Counted from the first letter of the stretch, positions 45,352 through 59,599 are shown. The stretch: DNA of 64,000 nucleotides from Gordionus sp. m RMFG-2023 (GCF_954871325.1 NC_088776.1:1681985-1745984), one strand, 5' to 3'. Program-made: numbers and translations. The notes: generated by a model not told the origin, from the letters alone.

Positions 45352-45531
45352 CAGAGACCTGCAAGCCAGGCTAAACCCGACTCGGCACATAAGCCCAAAT
45401 AGGTCCTATGCCCGAACCGGCTTAAAGCCCGACCCGGCTTTAAGCCCGACCCGGGTTTAAGCCCGACCCGGCTTTAAGCCCGACCCGGCTTTAAGCCCGA
45501 CCCGGGCCACGTAAATGGTTGCAGATCTCTG
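45352..45531. mobile_element. GC-rich miniature element, copy 3, with 17-bp tandem repeat
   Basis: CAGAGACCTGCAA at the start and TTGCAGATCTCTG at the end are inverted. ATATATAT flanks both sides, compatible with an 8-bp target duplication, though the TA run makes this ambiguous. The interior is five copies of a 17-bp unit, TTAAGCCCGACCCGGCT (one variant GGGT). At 180 bp it is a complete, hAT-like non-autonomous element, strikingly G+C-rich against its surroundings. Confidence 0.8.
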
Positions 45532-46364
45532 ATATATATATATACTATAAATTAATTTAAAGCTGAAGGCTAAATAAATTCATTGAAAAACAGGTTAAAT
45601 TAAAGGTATTAAGAAATAGAATACATTTTTTGAGAAGAACCATTAGTCAGTAAAGAATAGCTTAAAACAGTAGATATTATCTTTTTTAGGAATCCTGGAA
45701 CAGATGATGTCCTGAAAAAAAAAATGTAGAAAATGCCCTAGTGTTAAAAAGACACAGTGACAGACAAAGATGAAAACTACTAATGTTTATTTATAAAAAG
45801 ATTAATTAAACAATATATTAAATATATCTAAAATTTTAAGTTAAATATAACATTATAAAATAATATGAATTTGAATATAAAATAAAAATGAAATAAGTTG
45901 GTAAAAGTCGCTATATATTTTATAAAAGGCCATAAGTAGAAATCGCCATATATTCAAATATTATAATTATTTTTAATTTTATTTAAATTTATATTATAAT
46001 TTATTTTAGATAATATTATATATAATATTTTATAATTATTATTTAAATTTATTAAAATTAATATTTTAATTTATTTCATTTTATTTTAATTAATCACACA
46101 CCCTAGCAAAAAATAAAATAAAAATAGACACTGTTATAAAATACCCTTAATTAATTTTTCAAAATCAAACAAGGCTAAATTTATCAGAAATGGAAGACAT
46201 TTCTATCATTTAGTTGAGAACAATAGTATCTAATGAAGGCCGGTAGTATAATGTCATGCAGGACAGAATTTTCCTTAACAAGTGGAAACACTATACAAAA
46301 AAATATGCATGAACATAAAAAGCACCATACATATATATTTCAATTTAGGAATTTATTTTACTAA
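45532..46364 (+). other. Intronic A+T-rich stretch, nothing recognised
   Basis: No frame or element seen. Confidence 0.45.
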
Positions 46365-47059
46365 GTGAGTAATTTTAAATAAATTAAACATGCAAGTTTT
46401 TTTTAAGATTGATGTTTTATTTCCAGGGTGTTGTCTAGTATTTATTTCTATTCGTATTGGGATACAAAATCTACGGGGTTTAGGAATCTCTTAATTTTAT
46501 ATCTATATATTTTTTATTCTTGTTACAAATCTGATTTAACCAGTAATGCATTTCAGCATGTATAGAATATCCACATATAAAGCTTGCCATGGATTTTAGA
46601 ATTAGCGGTTTAGTTTGATATTAGATTTTATTTTATAAGGATTTTGCGTCTAAATTTTATAAAATTCAAAAAATTGGCAAAGAATTTGTCTGTTATATAT
46701 TTATAGGAATATGTGCTCAAATATATGCTAGTACTAAATCCTAAAAATTTTAAAATGGTCCTCGAGAGATATTTTCCAAATCCCATGGATTCCATATCCA
46801 ATTATACATGTATATAATTTTTAATACTCGAAATTTAAAAAAAAACTCGTTTTAATTATTTATATTATATGAATTAATTGAATGAATTTTGAATAATATT
46901 TTTTTAATTAGAAAAAATATTCACCATTTAATCTTATTCTTTATCAATTTTATTTTTTTCACTTAAAAGTGATGGAATTGAAAGATAAAATGCATAGAGA
47001 AAGTATGAAACAATTTTTGTTTTTAAGAATTTTATTAAATATTTTAAACCTAAACATTA

Positions 47060-47468
47060 TTTTTCTTTTTTCTCTTTTCTTTTCTTTTCTTTTCTTTTCT
47101 TTTCTTTTCTTTTCTTTCTTTTCTTTTCTTTTCTTTTCTTTTCTTTTCTTTTCTTTTCTTTTCTTTTCTTTTCTTTTCTTTTCTTTTCTTTCTTTTCTTT
47201 TCTTTTCTTTTTCTTTTCTTTTCTTTCTTTTCTTTTCTTTTCTTTCTTTTCTTTTCTTTTCTTTTCTTTTCTTTTCTTTTCTTTTCTTTTCTTTTCTTTT
47301 CTTTTCTTTTCTTTTCTTTTCTTTTCTTTTCTTTCTTTTCTTTTCTTTTCTTTTCTTTTCTTTTCTTTTCTTTTCTTTTCTTTTCTTTTCTTTTCTTTCT
47401 TTTCTTTTCTTTTCTTTTCTTTTCTTTTCTTTTCTTTTCTTTTCTTTTCTTTTCTTTTCTTTTCTTTT
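47060..47468. repeat. (TTTTC)n microsatellite, about 400 bp
   Basis: A nearly pure pentanucleotide array with occasional TTTC units. The 191-codon frame reading FFSFLFFSFLF across it is an artefact. Confidence 0.97.
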
Positions 47469-47795
47469 ATATAATATAAATTTATTGACGAAATCTGAAA
47501 GGGTTATTGATTACATTTACACTTTAAAAATAAATACAGGTTAAATTCTCTGAGAAATGCTAAAAACATTTATTTATAATTGTGGTGAACTATAAGTTTA
47601 GTATTTTTTTTAACTTATGAAAGTCTGTAGAAACCTAAATAAGACATCTTCCTTCCTATTTTTTCTTAATCCCAGATTTAAATATCCTTATTCATTATAA
47701 AAAGAATTATCAACAAGATTATGAATTTTGTTTTAAGATTAAGATAGGTTAAGTGGTCAAGTCCCCAATTTCGGAAACTTCCCTAATTTTTACCC

Positions 47796-48246
47796 CTCAT
47801 CATCATTTACTTAGCTTAACACAAACATCTATCTCGAAATCTTTATTCTTCATTTATAAATACAATTGTGTTTAAATTATCAAAAATAACATTAACATAA
47901 TTAATGAAATATATGTAGATGATCAATCGTTCTGCCATTTCTTGTACAGCTAAAATAATCCTATCTTGCAAAATTTAGAGTTAAACTTCAATGATTTATT
48001 TTTTAAGTACTAAAGATACCTTAGTAACAAAAAAAGAGACACTGCACAAGATATCCACTAAATATTAAATGCTGGATGTCTTTTTGAGGGCACAAAATTC
48101 TAATTTAAAATTAGAAACTGGAGATTTAATTAAATAATATTATTTCAAAAATTATTAGCATGTCATTTTATTCTTACTCAATTATTTAAAATTTTTTTTT
48201 TATATCAACTTTTAGTAATGGACTCGAAAATAAAAAGGCACAAAAT
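47796..48246. repeat. Second copy of the 7686-8166 repeat
   Basis: Same orientation and close match, with a few indels. It lies between the two microsatellites inside D2. Confidence 0.8.
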
Positions 48247-48342
48247 AAGTATACCGAAAAAAAAAATATTTTTTTTCAAAAATTATAATATAAATATCTT
48301 AAAATATTATGATTATTTCTTATATAATGTCATATGGGATTC

Positions 48343-48611
<269 letters not shown>

Positions 48612-51600
48612 AATTCCCTCTAATCGAATAAATCTTTTATTTATTATCTTATTATACGTAATATCTTTATCTACTTAATATAAACTTTAAAGTGACGGAG
48701 TTGTGGGAAAATATAACTAGACAAAGTATAATTTTTTTCATCTTCATAAATTATATTTAAATCAGAAAAAAACCCAATTTATTTCATTTTTAAAATTGAT
48801 TATTGGGAATTATTAAGAGAAGAGAAGAGATTTTTTTTTAACTTACGAAAACCGTGAGAGCCATAAACAGATTTTTTTGGTTAAAATTGGGCAAAAAGTT
48901 CTTTTTATACCAAAGATATCAGAAATTAAAAGAACAAACACACACAAAAAATATAATTAATCCAAATTTTTTGATAGCATTTATAATAAGGTAAAAAGTT
49001 AAGAATTTAAATTTTTGTAATAAAATTGATGTCTTTTGTAGGGTACCATTTTATAATTTGATAAATTTTCGTTAAATATCTTTTTGTCACGCATTGGTCT
49101 CTTTATGGAGAATGATTCTCTGTAAAATTTATGTGTAGAATTTTTCAAACATTAAATTATTGTGGGTATATTATTTCCGCCAAATGAAGGAGTTTTTATT
49201 TTTATTCTTATCAATTTTCATTTTTTATCAACCTAAGAAGTACTTTCAGAACATATACAAAGTAGAATTAAATCATTTTTTTAAATACAATTATTTTTAA
49301 TACTGATAAGAATTTTTCTTTTATATTATATAAATGATATCTAAATATATCGGATTATACTTTTTTTTACGTTACCTTCAAATGACAATATCTATCCGTT
49401 AACTACAAATCGAACCATAAAATTTAAAAATTATATATAAATAATTTTAAAAAATTTTGAATTCATATTCACATCTTAGAAATCTCTATTTTTTTGTTAA
49501 TAATATTCAAGTTTTAGTATGATCTGTTCAATATTTTACCAATAAACCTCTAAAAATTTGTATACATTCGAACAAAAATTAAAATATAAAGATATAATTA
49601 TTGTGCCTATTTTGGGGGCAACAGTTATTAAAATTTAAAACTAGAGTTTTATGAGAAATGAGATGTATTTTATGAGTTGTTGAGAACTAAACAATTAAAA
49701 AATAGACATGTTTTTTTTTGAATCTTGGACAAAATATTTATATAAAATAGCAGTAATCTAAATTAGTAAATTTTTTTTTCACTAAACAAAATGTGTAACT
49801 TGATTTTTTTCAGAAAGAGTTAATAAAAACAAGTTTATTTAAAATAGTCTTTTTATTGGATTGCTCTATTCATTAAATGAACTTAGGTATTATAACTTAT
49901 CATAAATAAACACCATTTTAAACAATTTTCAGAGAAATAGGTCCAATAGATAAAAGGTTAAAGAGTGGTGGCCAGTCTTCACACATGGCCATTTATGACA
50001 CATTTCCCCAACTAAATAAATTAAAAAAAATCGACTTTAGATGATAAAAATAATATAAATTCTTTTAATAAATAATGGGTAATTTAAAAAAACAACTAAA
50101 TTTAGCATTTAAATGATTTTTATAAATTTTTTTTTTTTGATGTTTATAAATATTTATTAATTTTTCGGTAACCTTATCCTATATTCTAAAATGATATAAT
50201 ATAAATTAATATAATAATATATTTCATCACAACATTATAAAAGAAAGTATAATCACTCTTATTTATATTTAAATTTAAAAATATATATTAAAAATATCAT
50301 TGTAAATTAAAATCTATATAAAAATTGTATAATAAAAAAAAAATAATAATTATTATAGTAAATTCTATGTTGATGTATCTTTTTTATTCGATGTATTTTT
50401 ATTTAATGTGAATAATGCGGTATTTTTGTGCAACATATTTATGTGAATAATTATGAATAATATTTGAACATTAAATTTAAAAACACGAATCGATGAATAT
50501 ATTACATTTTATAAAGGAATTTTTGACGAATTATAAATTATATTATTTTAATCTCTTCAAAATATATTTTATTATCAAAATAAGTAATAAACTTGGAAGA
50601 AATGTGGCTTAAATTAAGTAAAATGAAAAAAAAATTATTATTTTACAAAGTGATTTTTTAAATTATTAATTATTTTTGTTATATATTAAAAAAAAGTCCA
50701 AATTTTTTAAAAAAGGTCCGATTAAGATATGAGCCAAAAATAACATTATGTAAATCTGAATATTTTACTCATAGGATGGCAGGAAGAGTTGTAACCTCTA
50801 TGTGGTAAATCTTGAAGCTTGAATAATATTATTTTGGCTAAAAATCTTATAATTGTTATCAATAAAAAAAATACAGGTTAAATTTATTAGGAAGAAGGCT
50901 TTATTTAGTATATTATTTTTTAAAAACCTATACTCGAAAAGTCTAGATTATATACATTGTCATTTTATAAATATTATCTGAAGTAATAAATTACAATATA
51001 TTACTTTAAATAAGTAATTATTTTTTGAAAAAAATAACATAGAAGTTTTGTTCAGTTACTTTTTGAACCGATACATTTAACAAGGATATTTAGTTAAACT
51101 TGAAATAACAAACTGCATATAATTATTATATTATTTCACACTTTATGAAAGAAATATTGAGAATAATTTTAAAAATTAATTATCAATTTTATTTAATAAA
51201 TTCTTAATCTTTTTTTTAAAAAAAAATTAACTTAAGTAAATGACCAAAGAGATAAAATGAATGAAGATAGTATAATGAAACATTTTTATAAATTCACTTT
51301 ATATTTAATTTTTTTTTCTTTCTTTAATATAATATATATTATTATGATTGAGATCGATAAAATCTCAAAATATTATTAATTACATTTTAATAATCAAGTT
51401 AAATCTATTAGAAATAGAGAACAAAGACACTAATATAGTTGAGAACTTTTAGTATATTACTTTTCAACTTGTGAAGATCATTTAGTTTGATCCAGGCAGA
51501 AATACTTTAATATTTGAAGAAAAACAAAAATCACTATAAAATTCCGCCAATTATAAGAAAATATTTTAGGCAATGTCTTAGTATCATCCATCCAAATATG

Positions 51601-51724
51601 TAAATTACAATGTTGTATTTAATTATATTATTAATTATGTATTAGGTTTTTAATCATCCAAATATTTATTGTTTACACTTGATTTTTATTTAATGTTGTT
51701 ATAGCCTTATCATAACTAAAGTTG

Positions 51725-51895
51725 ATGAACGCCTCGTTTTGACCCTATTTTTAAAAACGGTTAACTCAATATTTTCGCCTCGAGATTTCAAATGTCTAGA
51801 CCTTTGCTACTTCTATGAACAAAATTTTTCTGAATAAAATACTGTGTTAGCCGTTTTTAAAATCGGCTCGAATCGAGACGTTTAACAATAACAGC
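51725..51895. mobile_element. CGGCT-family miniature element inside D2
   Basis: AGTTGATGAACGCCTCGTTT starts it; GTTAGCCGTTTTTAAAATCG and AGACGTTTAACAATAACAG end it. The equivalent in D3 (58850-58985) is shorter, having lost the right half. Confidence 0.6.
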
Positions 51896-52379
51896 ATTTG
51901 TATTATAATGCCCTATTTTTGTTACGGTTTTTTTTAATTCTTTTTCTTTTACTTTTTGGGCTATTTAGTTGAAGCTGTAAATCCGGCTAAACGGCCAGCT
52001 ATTTTGTAATAATTCACATCGGGGCATCACCTTATTGCTTTAAAAAATAATAAGGTATAATAAACAAAATTAAAAATTAGTGTCAAAATTTAATTTTAAA
52101 ATTTTTAGGGGTTTTTTAGTCAAGTGTGTATTTTATTTTTGGGGGGTTAATTAGTTAAGTGTTATTCTGTCCAAATACCTATAAAATATAAAATAAAACT
52201 TGTATGTGAAATGAAAGAAGAAATATTTTTTATATAAATTACTATAGTTAGTATTTTTAATGAACCCCAGAACTGAAAGATTTTTGTATGTTGCGACCAA
52301 CGATAGATTTTCTAACCAATGGTTAATCACTTGAATTTTGCCGTAATTTTTTTTAATATATTTTTCTAATCCCCACAAA

Positions 52380-52820
52380 CAATAACAAATAATTTTCGAT
52401 ATTGCATTATAATTGTCATTACTGCTCCCTTAATAACTGTTTTTTGAAAATTTTTATTTAGTCCCATCTTCTGTAGATAATTTTACATGCGGAATCATTT
52501 CCGTTGCCTCCATCGTCGCGATTTTAAACAGCCTTTTCCCATGTTGTCAAGTCTGGAGTGTCGATTAACTTCATCGATTTTTTTTTCATTCGTAACTAAT
52601 TTATCCCAGTAACACTGTTACTATACGTCTCTTTAAAATCCGCGCGTATTTTCTTTTACCTTTAATATACATTCATAAATTCTGTAATTCGTAATCTCCT
52701 TTTTTTTCCTTTGTTTCCGTTTCGAAAAAAAATAATATCTCTAAATATAAATATTCGTTTTTTTTGGTAATAGTTTTTTTTAAAAAAAAGTTTAATTATA
52801 TATCATCGTATGATTTTTCA
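52380..52820 (-). other. Less A+T-rich stretch, possible remnant frames
   Basis: The stretch is slightly richer in G+C. On the minus strand short readings such as KLIDTPDLTTWEKAV and NGNDSACKIIYRRWD can be found with intervening stops. They might belong to the Ty3/gypsy relic farther right, but I cannot assign them. Confidence 0.25.
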
Positions 52821-52822
52821 AT

Positions 52823-53135
52823 AGTGTTGGTTGTTAAAGGATCTAGTTACAAGTATCTAGATACAAGTATCTAGATCCTGTATCTAGATATAGAAATGCG
52901 GTATCTGTATCTAGATAGATTTTTGATAAAAATATCTGTGTCTAGCTATTATTTTAGACGATGTATCTGTATCTAGATCCATTTGCCTAACGCGTAATCA
53001 AGCTTTTAGCCTATTAGAATTAAATTAAGCTTCTAAGTTGAGTCTCAACTTGAAGATTCATTCGAATATTTTTGGTTGAGAACATGGCTGAGCTGTTTTA
53101 TGATCGATTAAAGTTTAAGTAGTTTAACAACACTA
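52823..53135. mobile_element. hAT-like miniature element built of GTATCTAGATAC repeats
   Basis: It begins TAGTGTTGGTTGTTAAA and ends TTTAACAACACTA, which are inverted. Between them are degenerate AAGTATCTAGATACAAG palindromes. The same plan (hAT-like TAGTGTTG ends around reiterated palindromes) is seen at 7376-7693 with a different repeat unit. No coding capacity and no clear target duplication. Confidence 0.72.
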
Positions 53136-53301
53136 TATTTCAGCGAGTGTCTGAGGAGGTTAACATAAAGTAAATAATTTTGAATAACTGTCTAATACAA
53201 TTGTTCGTTAATAAAAACGATTAAAAATGAATTCCATCTTCGATAAATACACTTCCATCTCTCACCCCATTATATTCAATATTTTCCATTTTGAAATTGC
53301 G

Positions 53302-53616
53302 CTATCGTAAAAAAAAAAGAACAAAATTTACTTGTAAATTTTTTGGGGAATTATGGTTCTTAATCCCGATAATATGCACCTTCTCTATCGTGAGTTCATT
53401 TTGGGCTGGAAAAAACGGTTTAAGATTTTCCTCTATAATCTTCGGTCCACTCAGTTTGCACTGTAACTTGAAACCTTTGATAAATAGCGGGTTATATCTT
53501 GTGCGCGATTTTATATCTAACGCTGAAATAAATTGTGGAGTATCCGATACTATTAAGTTAATATCTAACTCTTCCCAAGCAGATGGTTTAACATCCATTG
53601 GAAACCGAGGAAGCAT
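53302..53616 (-). CDS. Unrecognised 104-codon frame beside the gypsy relic
   Basis: The frame is open on both strands here; the minus-strand peptide (MLPRFPMDVKPSAWEELDIN, then LIVSDTPQFISALDIKS and GPKIIEENLKPFFPAQNEL) looks more like a soluble protein than the + strand alternative. It lies just 3' of the Ty3/gypsy RNase H remnant on the same strand, so it could be a later part of that element. It does not show integrase zinc or DDE motifs. Higher G+C than the flanks supports former coding function. Confidence 0.35.
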   Translation of the reverse strand: MLPRFPMDVKPSAWEELDINLIVSDTPQFISALDIKSRTRYNPLFIKGFKLQCKLSGPKIIEENLKPFFPAQNELTIEKVHIIGIKNHNSPKNLQVNFVLFFLR

Positions 53617-53739
53617 ATTCGCATTACTATATTTTTTTTTCGTCCCTTGAAGTTGCGATTCTTACTCATAATTAGCTAGTAATAATGACCATCTTACTAA
53701 TCTTATGACATAATATGTAATTCTTTTATGTATGTTAAG

Positions 53740-54560
53740 TAGCGATATATGTTTACCAATTAAATATTGTTTAAATGTTACTAATCCAAGTATTTGCTAA
53801 CTCCTCACGCTCTATCTGATTGAAATTTTGTTACATTTTAATGTTTCAGAAGCGAATCCAATCGGCCTTTCCTATAGTTGTTAATTAATATAAGATAGAA
53901 CCGATCCTATTCCATGTTGAGACGCGTCACCAGTTAGAATTATCAGTTTTTCCAGATTATAATGTGTTAAAATTGGTGCTTTTGATATCAATTTTCTTAA
54001 ATTTATTAATTACTTTTGTTTCATTATTTGAACTTTTCCTTAGCACACTTTGTCTTAAAAGCCTATATAACGGAGCGGCAATGGTCTTAAAATTTGTTAA
54101 TAAATTTTTTATAATAAGTAATTATACCGATAAATGCTTGTAATTCTTTAACATTTTTAAGTAACGGTGCGTCTAAAATTGCATTGACATTCTTATTTGT
54201 TGTTGTAATTCCCTCTTCGTTAATGACACATGGCTTAAAATTCAATCTTTTCTTTAAAAAAATGAATTTCATACCGTTTATTTCTAACGTGTGTAATACA
54301 TTTATCAAATTTTTATTCAATTAATTCCCACGTAATTATTATATCGCATCCAAATATCTTTCCCGGGTTAGTTCCTTATAATAACCAATCCATTGCTTGT
54401 TGAAAAATGCTGGTAATGACCCCAAACGGAAGTCGTGTGAAGCGATACAATCTACTAGGCGTATTGATCACTGACCGCCTTTTTCTCATCTAGTGCTAAA
54501 TACGCTACGCTTCTGATAAATCTAATACTGTATATCGGGATCCATTATCTACTGTAAATG
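53740..54560 (-). pseudogene. Ty3/gypsy reverse transcriptase-RNase H relic
   Basis: From 54560 downward the minus strand reads GSRYTVLDLSEAY, INTPSRLYRFTRLPFGV and FQQAMDWLL (RT fingers and palm). Then comes EEGITTTNKNVNAILDAP and NVKELQAFIGIITYYKKFIN (54087-54320, the connection to RNase H), then AAPLYRLLRQ and DASQHGIGSVLSY (RNase H). Stops and frameshifts break it, the YxDD part is lost in a damaged stretch, and no LTR is recognised. It is a dead fragment inside the FN3-gene intron, antisense to that gene. Confidence 0.8.
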
Positions 54561-55107
54561 CGCATGAGCATTAAAAGCACCATATAAAAAACCAAGGTGG
54601 GTAATTTTTTAAAATAAATTAAACATGTAGGTTTTTTTTATTTTAGGATTGGTGTTTTACTTCCGGTGTTGTCTAGTATATATCTTTATATAATTATATA
54701 CTTCATAATGGGATATAGAATCTACGGGGCTGAAATCTTTTAATTCTATAATCTTGCTATTTTTTTTTGTTGCAAATCTGATTTAACCATCATTCTAGCA
54801 TGAATGAAATATCCACATTTGGTGAATTTCAAATAAATCTTGCCACGGACTTTAAAATTAGCTTTTTAGTTTTTTAATATTGGAATTTTTTTTTATAAGG
54901 ATTTTGCGTATAAATTTCATAAAATATTAAAAAAATATGTTTATGGGCAAGAAATTGTCTGGTATATATATTCATAGGAATATGTGCTTTACATATGCGC
55001 TAGTCCTGTTAAATCCGATATTTTAAAAAAATTTTAAAATGGTCCTCGGCAAAATGATTTGGAATTGAAAGATATTTCCAAACCCCGCGGATTTCTTAAT
55101 CCCAATT

Positions 55108-55300
55108 AGTGTTGTTAATTGGCTCATTTTGATTTAAAAACGGCTACATCAATATTTCATCCAGAAAATATTACTCAAGTCTGAAGATTTTGTTCTTAGA
55201 AGGAACAAAGGTCTAGACATTTATTATCGAAATCTCGAGGCTTATGGCAATATTTTTCTGGCTAAGATATTGAATTAGCCTTTTTTTAACACTAATCTCA
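55108..55300. mobile_element. CGGCT-family miniature element inside D3
   Basis: ATTAGTGTTGTTAATTGGCTC (given as landmark) begins it and TAGCCTTTTTTTAACACTAA ends it. D2 has no insertion at the corresponding place (46790-46850), giving an occupied/empty site pair. D1 (8632) is occupied. Confidence 0.65.
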
Positions 55301-58300
55301 ATACAATAATACATTATATCAGAAAACTCAAAAATTAGAAAGAAAAAACTCGAATTTAATTATTTGTATTATTTTTCAATTTTAATAATTGAAAGAATTT
55401 TGATAATATTTTCTTTTAATAAAAAAATTTTCGCGAGAAAAGTAGTCCAATGAGAAGGAGGATCTTGCGAAATCTATGATTTTCCTCTCTAGAAAACTAA
55501 TAAATCTTTTATTTATTATCTTATTATACGTAATATCCTTATCTATAAATTTTAATATAAACTTTAAAGTGACGGAGTTGTGGGAAAATATAACTAGACA
55601 AAGTATATTAAAATCATTTTTTTTTAAAAATTATTTTAAAAAGTATTTAAAAATTAATGATAAAAAAATTATTTTTTTCATCATCATAAATTATATTTAA
55701 ATCAGAAAAAACCCAATTTATTTCATTTTTGAAACTTGTTTATTGGGAATTATTAAATGTTTTTTTTAACTTAAGATTATTTTTTGGGTTATCGGGCAAA
55801 AAGTTCTTATTATACCAAATATGTCAGAAATTAAAACACACACAAAAAATATAATTAATCCAAATTTTTTGAATAAAGTTAAGAATTTAAATTTTTTGTA
55901 ATAAAATTGATGTCTTAGCGTGCCATTATATAATTTGGTAAATTTTCGTTAAATATCTTTTTGTCATGTAATGGTCTCTTTATGGAGAATGATTCTCTGT
56001 TAAAATTTATTTGTGTAAAATTTTTTTAAACATTAAATTAGTGTGGATTTAATTAATATATTATTTCCGCCAAATGAAGGAGTTTTTATTTTTATTCTTA
56101 TCAATTTTCATTTTTTATCAACCTAAGAAGTACTTTCAGAACATATACAAAGTAGAATAAAAACATTTTTTTAAATTTACAATTATTTTTAAATACTGAT
56201 AAAGAATTTTTCTTTTATATTATATAAATGATATCTAAATATATCGGATTACACATTTTTTTACATTACCTTCAAATGACAATATCTATCCGTTAACTAC
56301 AAATCGAACCAAAAAATTAAAAAAAAAATATATAAATAATTTAAAAAATTTTTTGAATTTCATATTCACATCTTAGAAATATCTATTTTTTGTTAATAAT
56401 ATTCAAGTTTTAGTATGATCTGTTCAACATTTTACCAATAAACCTCTAAAAATTACTATACATTCGAACATAAATTTAAATTAAAATATAAAGATATAAT
56501 TATTGTGCCTATTTTGGGGGCAACAGTTATTATAATTTAAAATTGGAGTCTATGAGAAATGATATATATATTATTAGTTGTTGAGAACTAAACAGTTGAA
56601 AAATGAACATGTTTTTTTTACTGATCCTGGAGAGAAAGTTTTAATCAAACAAATTCTATATCAATGTGTAGCCTATCTATTAATCTTTAAAAATAAAATT
56701 TGAATCTAAGCTTTGTCTATAATGAGCTAGATGAGGTTATGTGAAAGTAGTTATATACTATGTGTTAACTGACCGTAATATATTATTTAAGAATTTTATT
56801 ATAAATATGTAATACAATATGAAATACTTGTAAAAGACCTATGTTAATATTTCAAAAATTAATTATACACTAATTTAATTATTATTAATATCACAATTTA
56901 TCATCATCTATTTAAATGTTAATATTATAAATTAATATCTTAATTATCTTTTTGCTAAACATTCTTAAGCTTGTTCATCATTTGAAATTTTACCAAATGT
57001 TGTTTAGCACGAACCTTTCATTTTCAATACGAATATTTGAATATGAGAATTGTGGCCAATCAATACATGGCCAGTCAATACTCACCTGTCTATTATTATT
57101 AAGCGCTTTTATATCAATAAATTCTAAGTTTTTGCATGAATAATGCTAAGGATAATAATTATATAAAATATCAGTAATCTAAATTATTAAATTTTTTTTT
57201 CACTAAACAAAATGTGTAACGTCATTTTTTTCAGAAAGAGTTAATATAAGCAAATTTATTTAAAATAGTTTTTTTAATTGGATTGCTCTATTCAATAAAT
57301 GAACTTAGGTATTGTAACTTATCATAAATATACATCATTTTGTACAATTTTGAGAGAAATAGGTCCAATAGATAAAAAGAAAGGGTGGTGGCCAGTCTTC
57401 ACACATGGCCATTTATGACACATTTTCCCAACTAAATAAATAAATATTTTTTTAAATAAAATAAACTTTAGATATTAAAAATAATATAAATTCTTTTAAA
57501 AAATAATGGGTAATTCAAAAAATTTTTTTTTTTATAAATTGGTGTTAATCTGATGTATCTTTTTTATTCGAATGTATTTTTATTGTAAATAATGCGGTAT
57601 TTTTGTGCAACATATTTATGTGAATAATTATGAATAATATTTGAACATTAAATTTAAAGACACGATACTATAAATATATTACATTTTATAAAGGAATTTT
57701 TGAAAAATTATAAATCATATTATTTTAATCTCTTCAGAATATATTTTATTTATATCAAAATAAGTAATAGACTTGGAAGAAATGTGGTTTAAATTAAGTA
57801 AAATGAAAAAAAAATAAATTATTTTATAATGTGATTTTTTAAATTATTAATGTTATTTTTGTTATATATTGTACAAAAAAAGTCGGAATTTTTTAAAAAA
57901 GGCCCGATTAAGATTTTAGCCAAGATTAATATTATGTAAATCTGAATATTTTGTTCATGGGATGGCAGGAAGGGTTGTAACCTCTATGTGGTAAATCTTG
58001 AAGCTTGAATATTATTATTTTCGCTAAAAATCTTATAATTAGTATCAATAAAAAAATACAGATTAAACCTATTAGGAAGAAGGCTTTATTTAGTATAATA
58101 TTATTTAAAAACCTATATTCGAAAGTCTAGACTACATACATTGTCATTTTATAAATATTATCTGAAGTTATTAATTACATTATAATATACCTCAATTTTA
58201 AAAAATTATTTTCAAATTCTTTAAAAAAAATAGTTATTTTTTGAAAAAATTATACATAGAAATTTTGTTCAGTTACTTTTTGATCCGATATAACAAGGAT

Positions 58301-58849
58301 ATTTAGTTAAACTTGAAATTATAAACTGCATATAATTATTATATTATTTCACACTTTATGAAAGAAATATTGAGAATAATTTTAAAAATTAATTATCGAT
58401 TTTATATTTAATAAATTCTTAATCTTTTTTTTAAAAAAAAATTAACTTAAGTAAATGACCAAAGAAATAAAATGAATGAAGATAGTATAATGAAACATTT
58501 TTATATATTCACTTTATATTTAATTTATTTTTTTCTTTAATATAATATATATATATATATTATGATTGAGATCGATAAAATCTCAAAATATTATTAATTA
58601 CGTTTTAATAAACAAGTTAAATCTATTAGAAATAGAGAACAAAGACACTAATATAGTTGAGAACTTTTAGTATATTACTTTTCAACTTGTGAAGATCATT
58701 TAGTTTGATCCAGGCAGAAATACTTTAATATTTGAAGAAAAACAAAAATCACTTTAAAAATCCTCCAATTATAACAAAATATTTCAAGGCAGTGTCTTAG
58801 TTGGACATAATTTTTATAGTTAATGTTGTTAAAGTCTTAGCTTAACTAA

Positions 58850-58985
58850 TGTTGTAGGACGACTCGTTTTGAGCCTATTTTTAAAAAGGCTAAGATAATA
58901 TATGTCTAGACCTTTGCTCCTTGAATGAACAAAGTTTTTCTGGATAAAATACTGTGTTATAACAGCATTTGTATTATAATGCCCT
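58850..58985. mobile_element. CGGCT-family miniature element, deleted copy in D3
   Basis: Left end GTAGGACGACTCGTTTTGAG and the interior TCTGGATAAAATACTG remain. The right GCCGTTTTTAAA block is missing. Confidence 0.55.
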
Positions 58986-59599
58986 ATTTTTGTTTGCTTT
59001 TAAGTATAGCTATTTTTTACCTCTATTTTTTCCACTATTTTAGTTTTTTGCTTTTTCAATTTTGCGGTTTTCTTTTTCTTCTACTTTTTGGGCCATTTAG
59101 TTGAAGCTGTAAATCCTGGCTAAACGGCCAGCTATTTTGTAATAAGTCACATCGGGGCATCACCTTATTGCTTTAAAAAATAATAAGGTATAATAAACAA
59201 AATTAAAAATTAGTGTCAAAATTTAATTTTAAAATTTTTAGGGGTTTTTAGTCGTGTGTATTTTGTTTTTGGGGGGTTAATTAGTTAAGTGTTATTATGT
59301 CCATAATACCTATAAAATAAAATAAAACTTGTATGTGAAATGAAAGAAGAAATATTTTTTATATAAATTACTATAGTTAGTATTTTCCAGAACTGAAAGA
59401 TTTTTGTATGTTGCGACCAACGATGGATTCTATAACCAATGGTTAATCACTAATTTGCCGTAATTTTTTTTTAAAAATCCAAATATCAGTTGTATAGAAC
59501 ACTATTTCCTTTCCGTTAGGGAGATTGGATATTCTTTTAAAATTTTTCAAAAAAATTTTAACATATATTTTAAAATAAATTTAAGCAATTTCTATCATC

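Larger units (their letters stand above)
54590..59480. repeat. Large dispersed repeat D, copy D3
   Basis: Direct copy of D2, about 4.9 kb, lacking the microsatellites but carrying the CGGCT miniature element at 55110-55300. A 74-codon frame at 55476 and a 63-codon frame at 56952 are A+T-rich chance frames within it. The block around 57045-57160 (AATTGTGGCCAATCAATAC) has no equivalent in D2 but does in the intron-10 element at 13.1 kb. Confidence 0.8.

Noticed and set aside
46969-47544. 191-codon frame rich in FFSFLFF
   Set aside because: It is the translation of a TTTTC microsatellite; all frames of such an array stay open.
53291-53650. 119-codon plus-strand frame
   Set aside because: The overlapping minus-strand frame is on the same strand as the Ty3/gypsy relic and has a more protein-like composition. 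The plus frame begins in an A-rich Lys/Arg run and ends in a Phe run.
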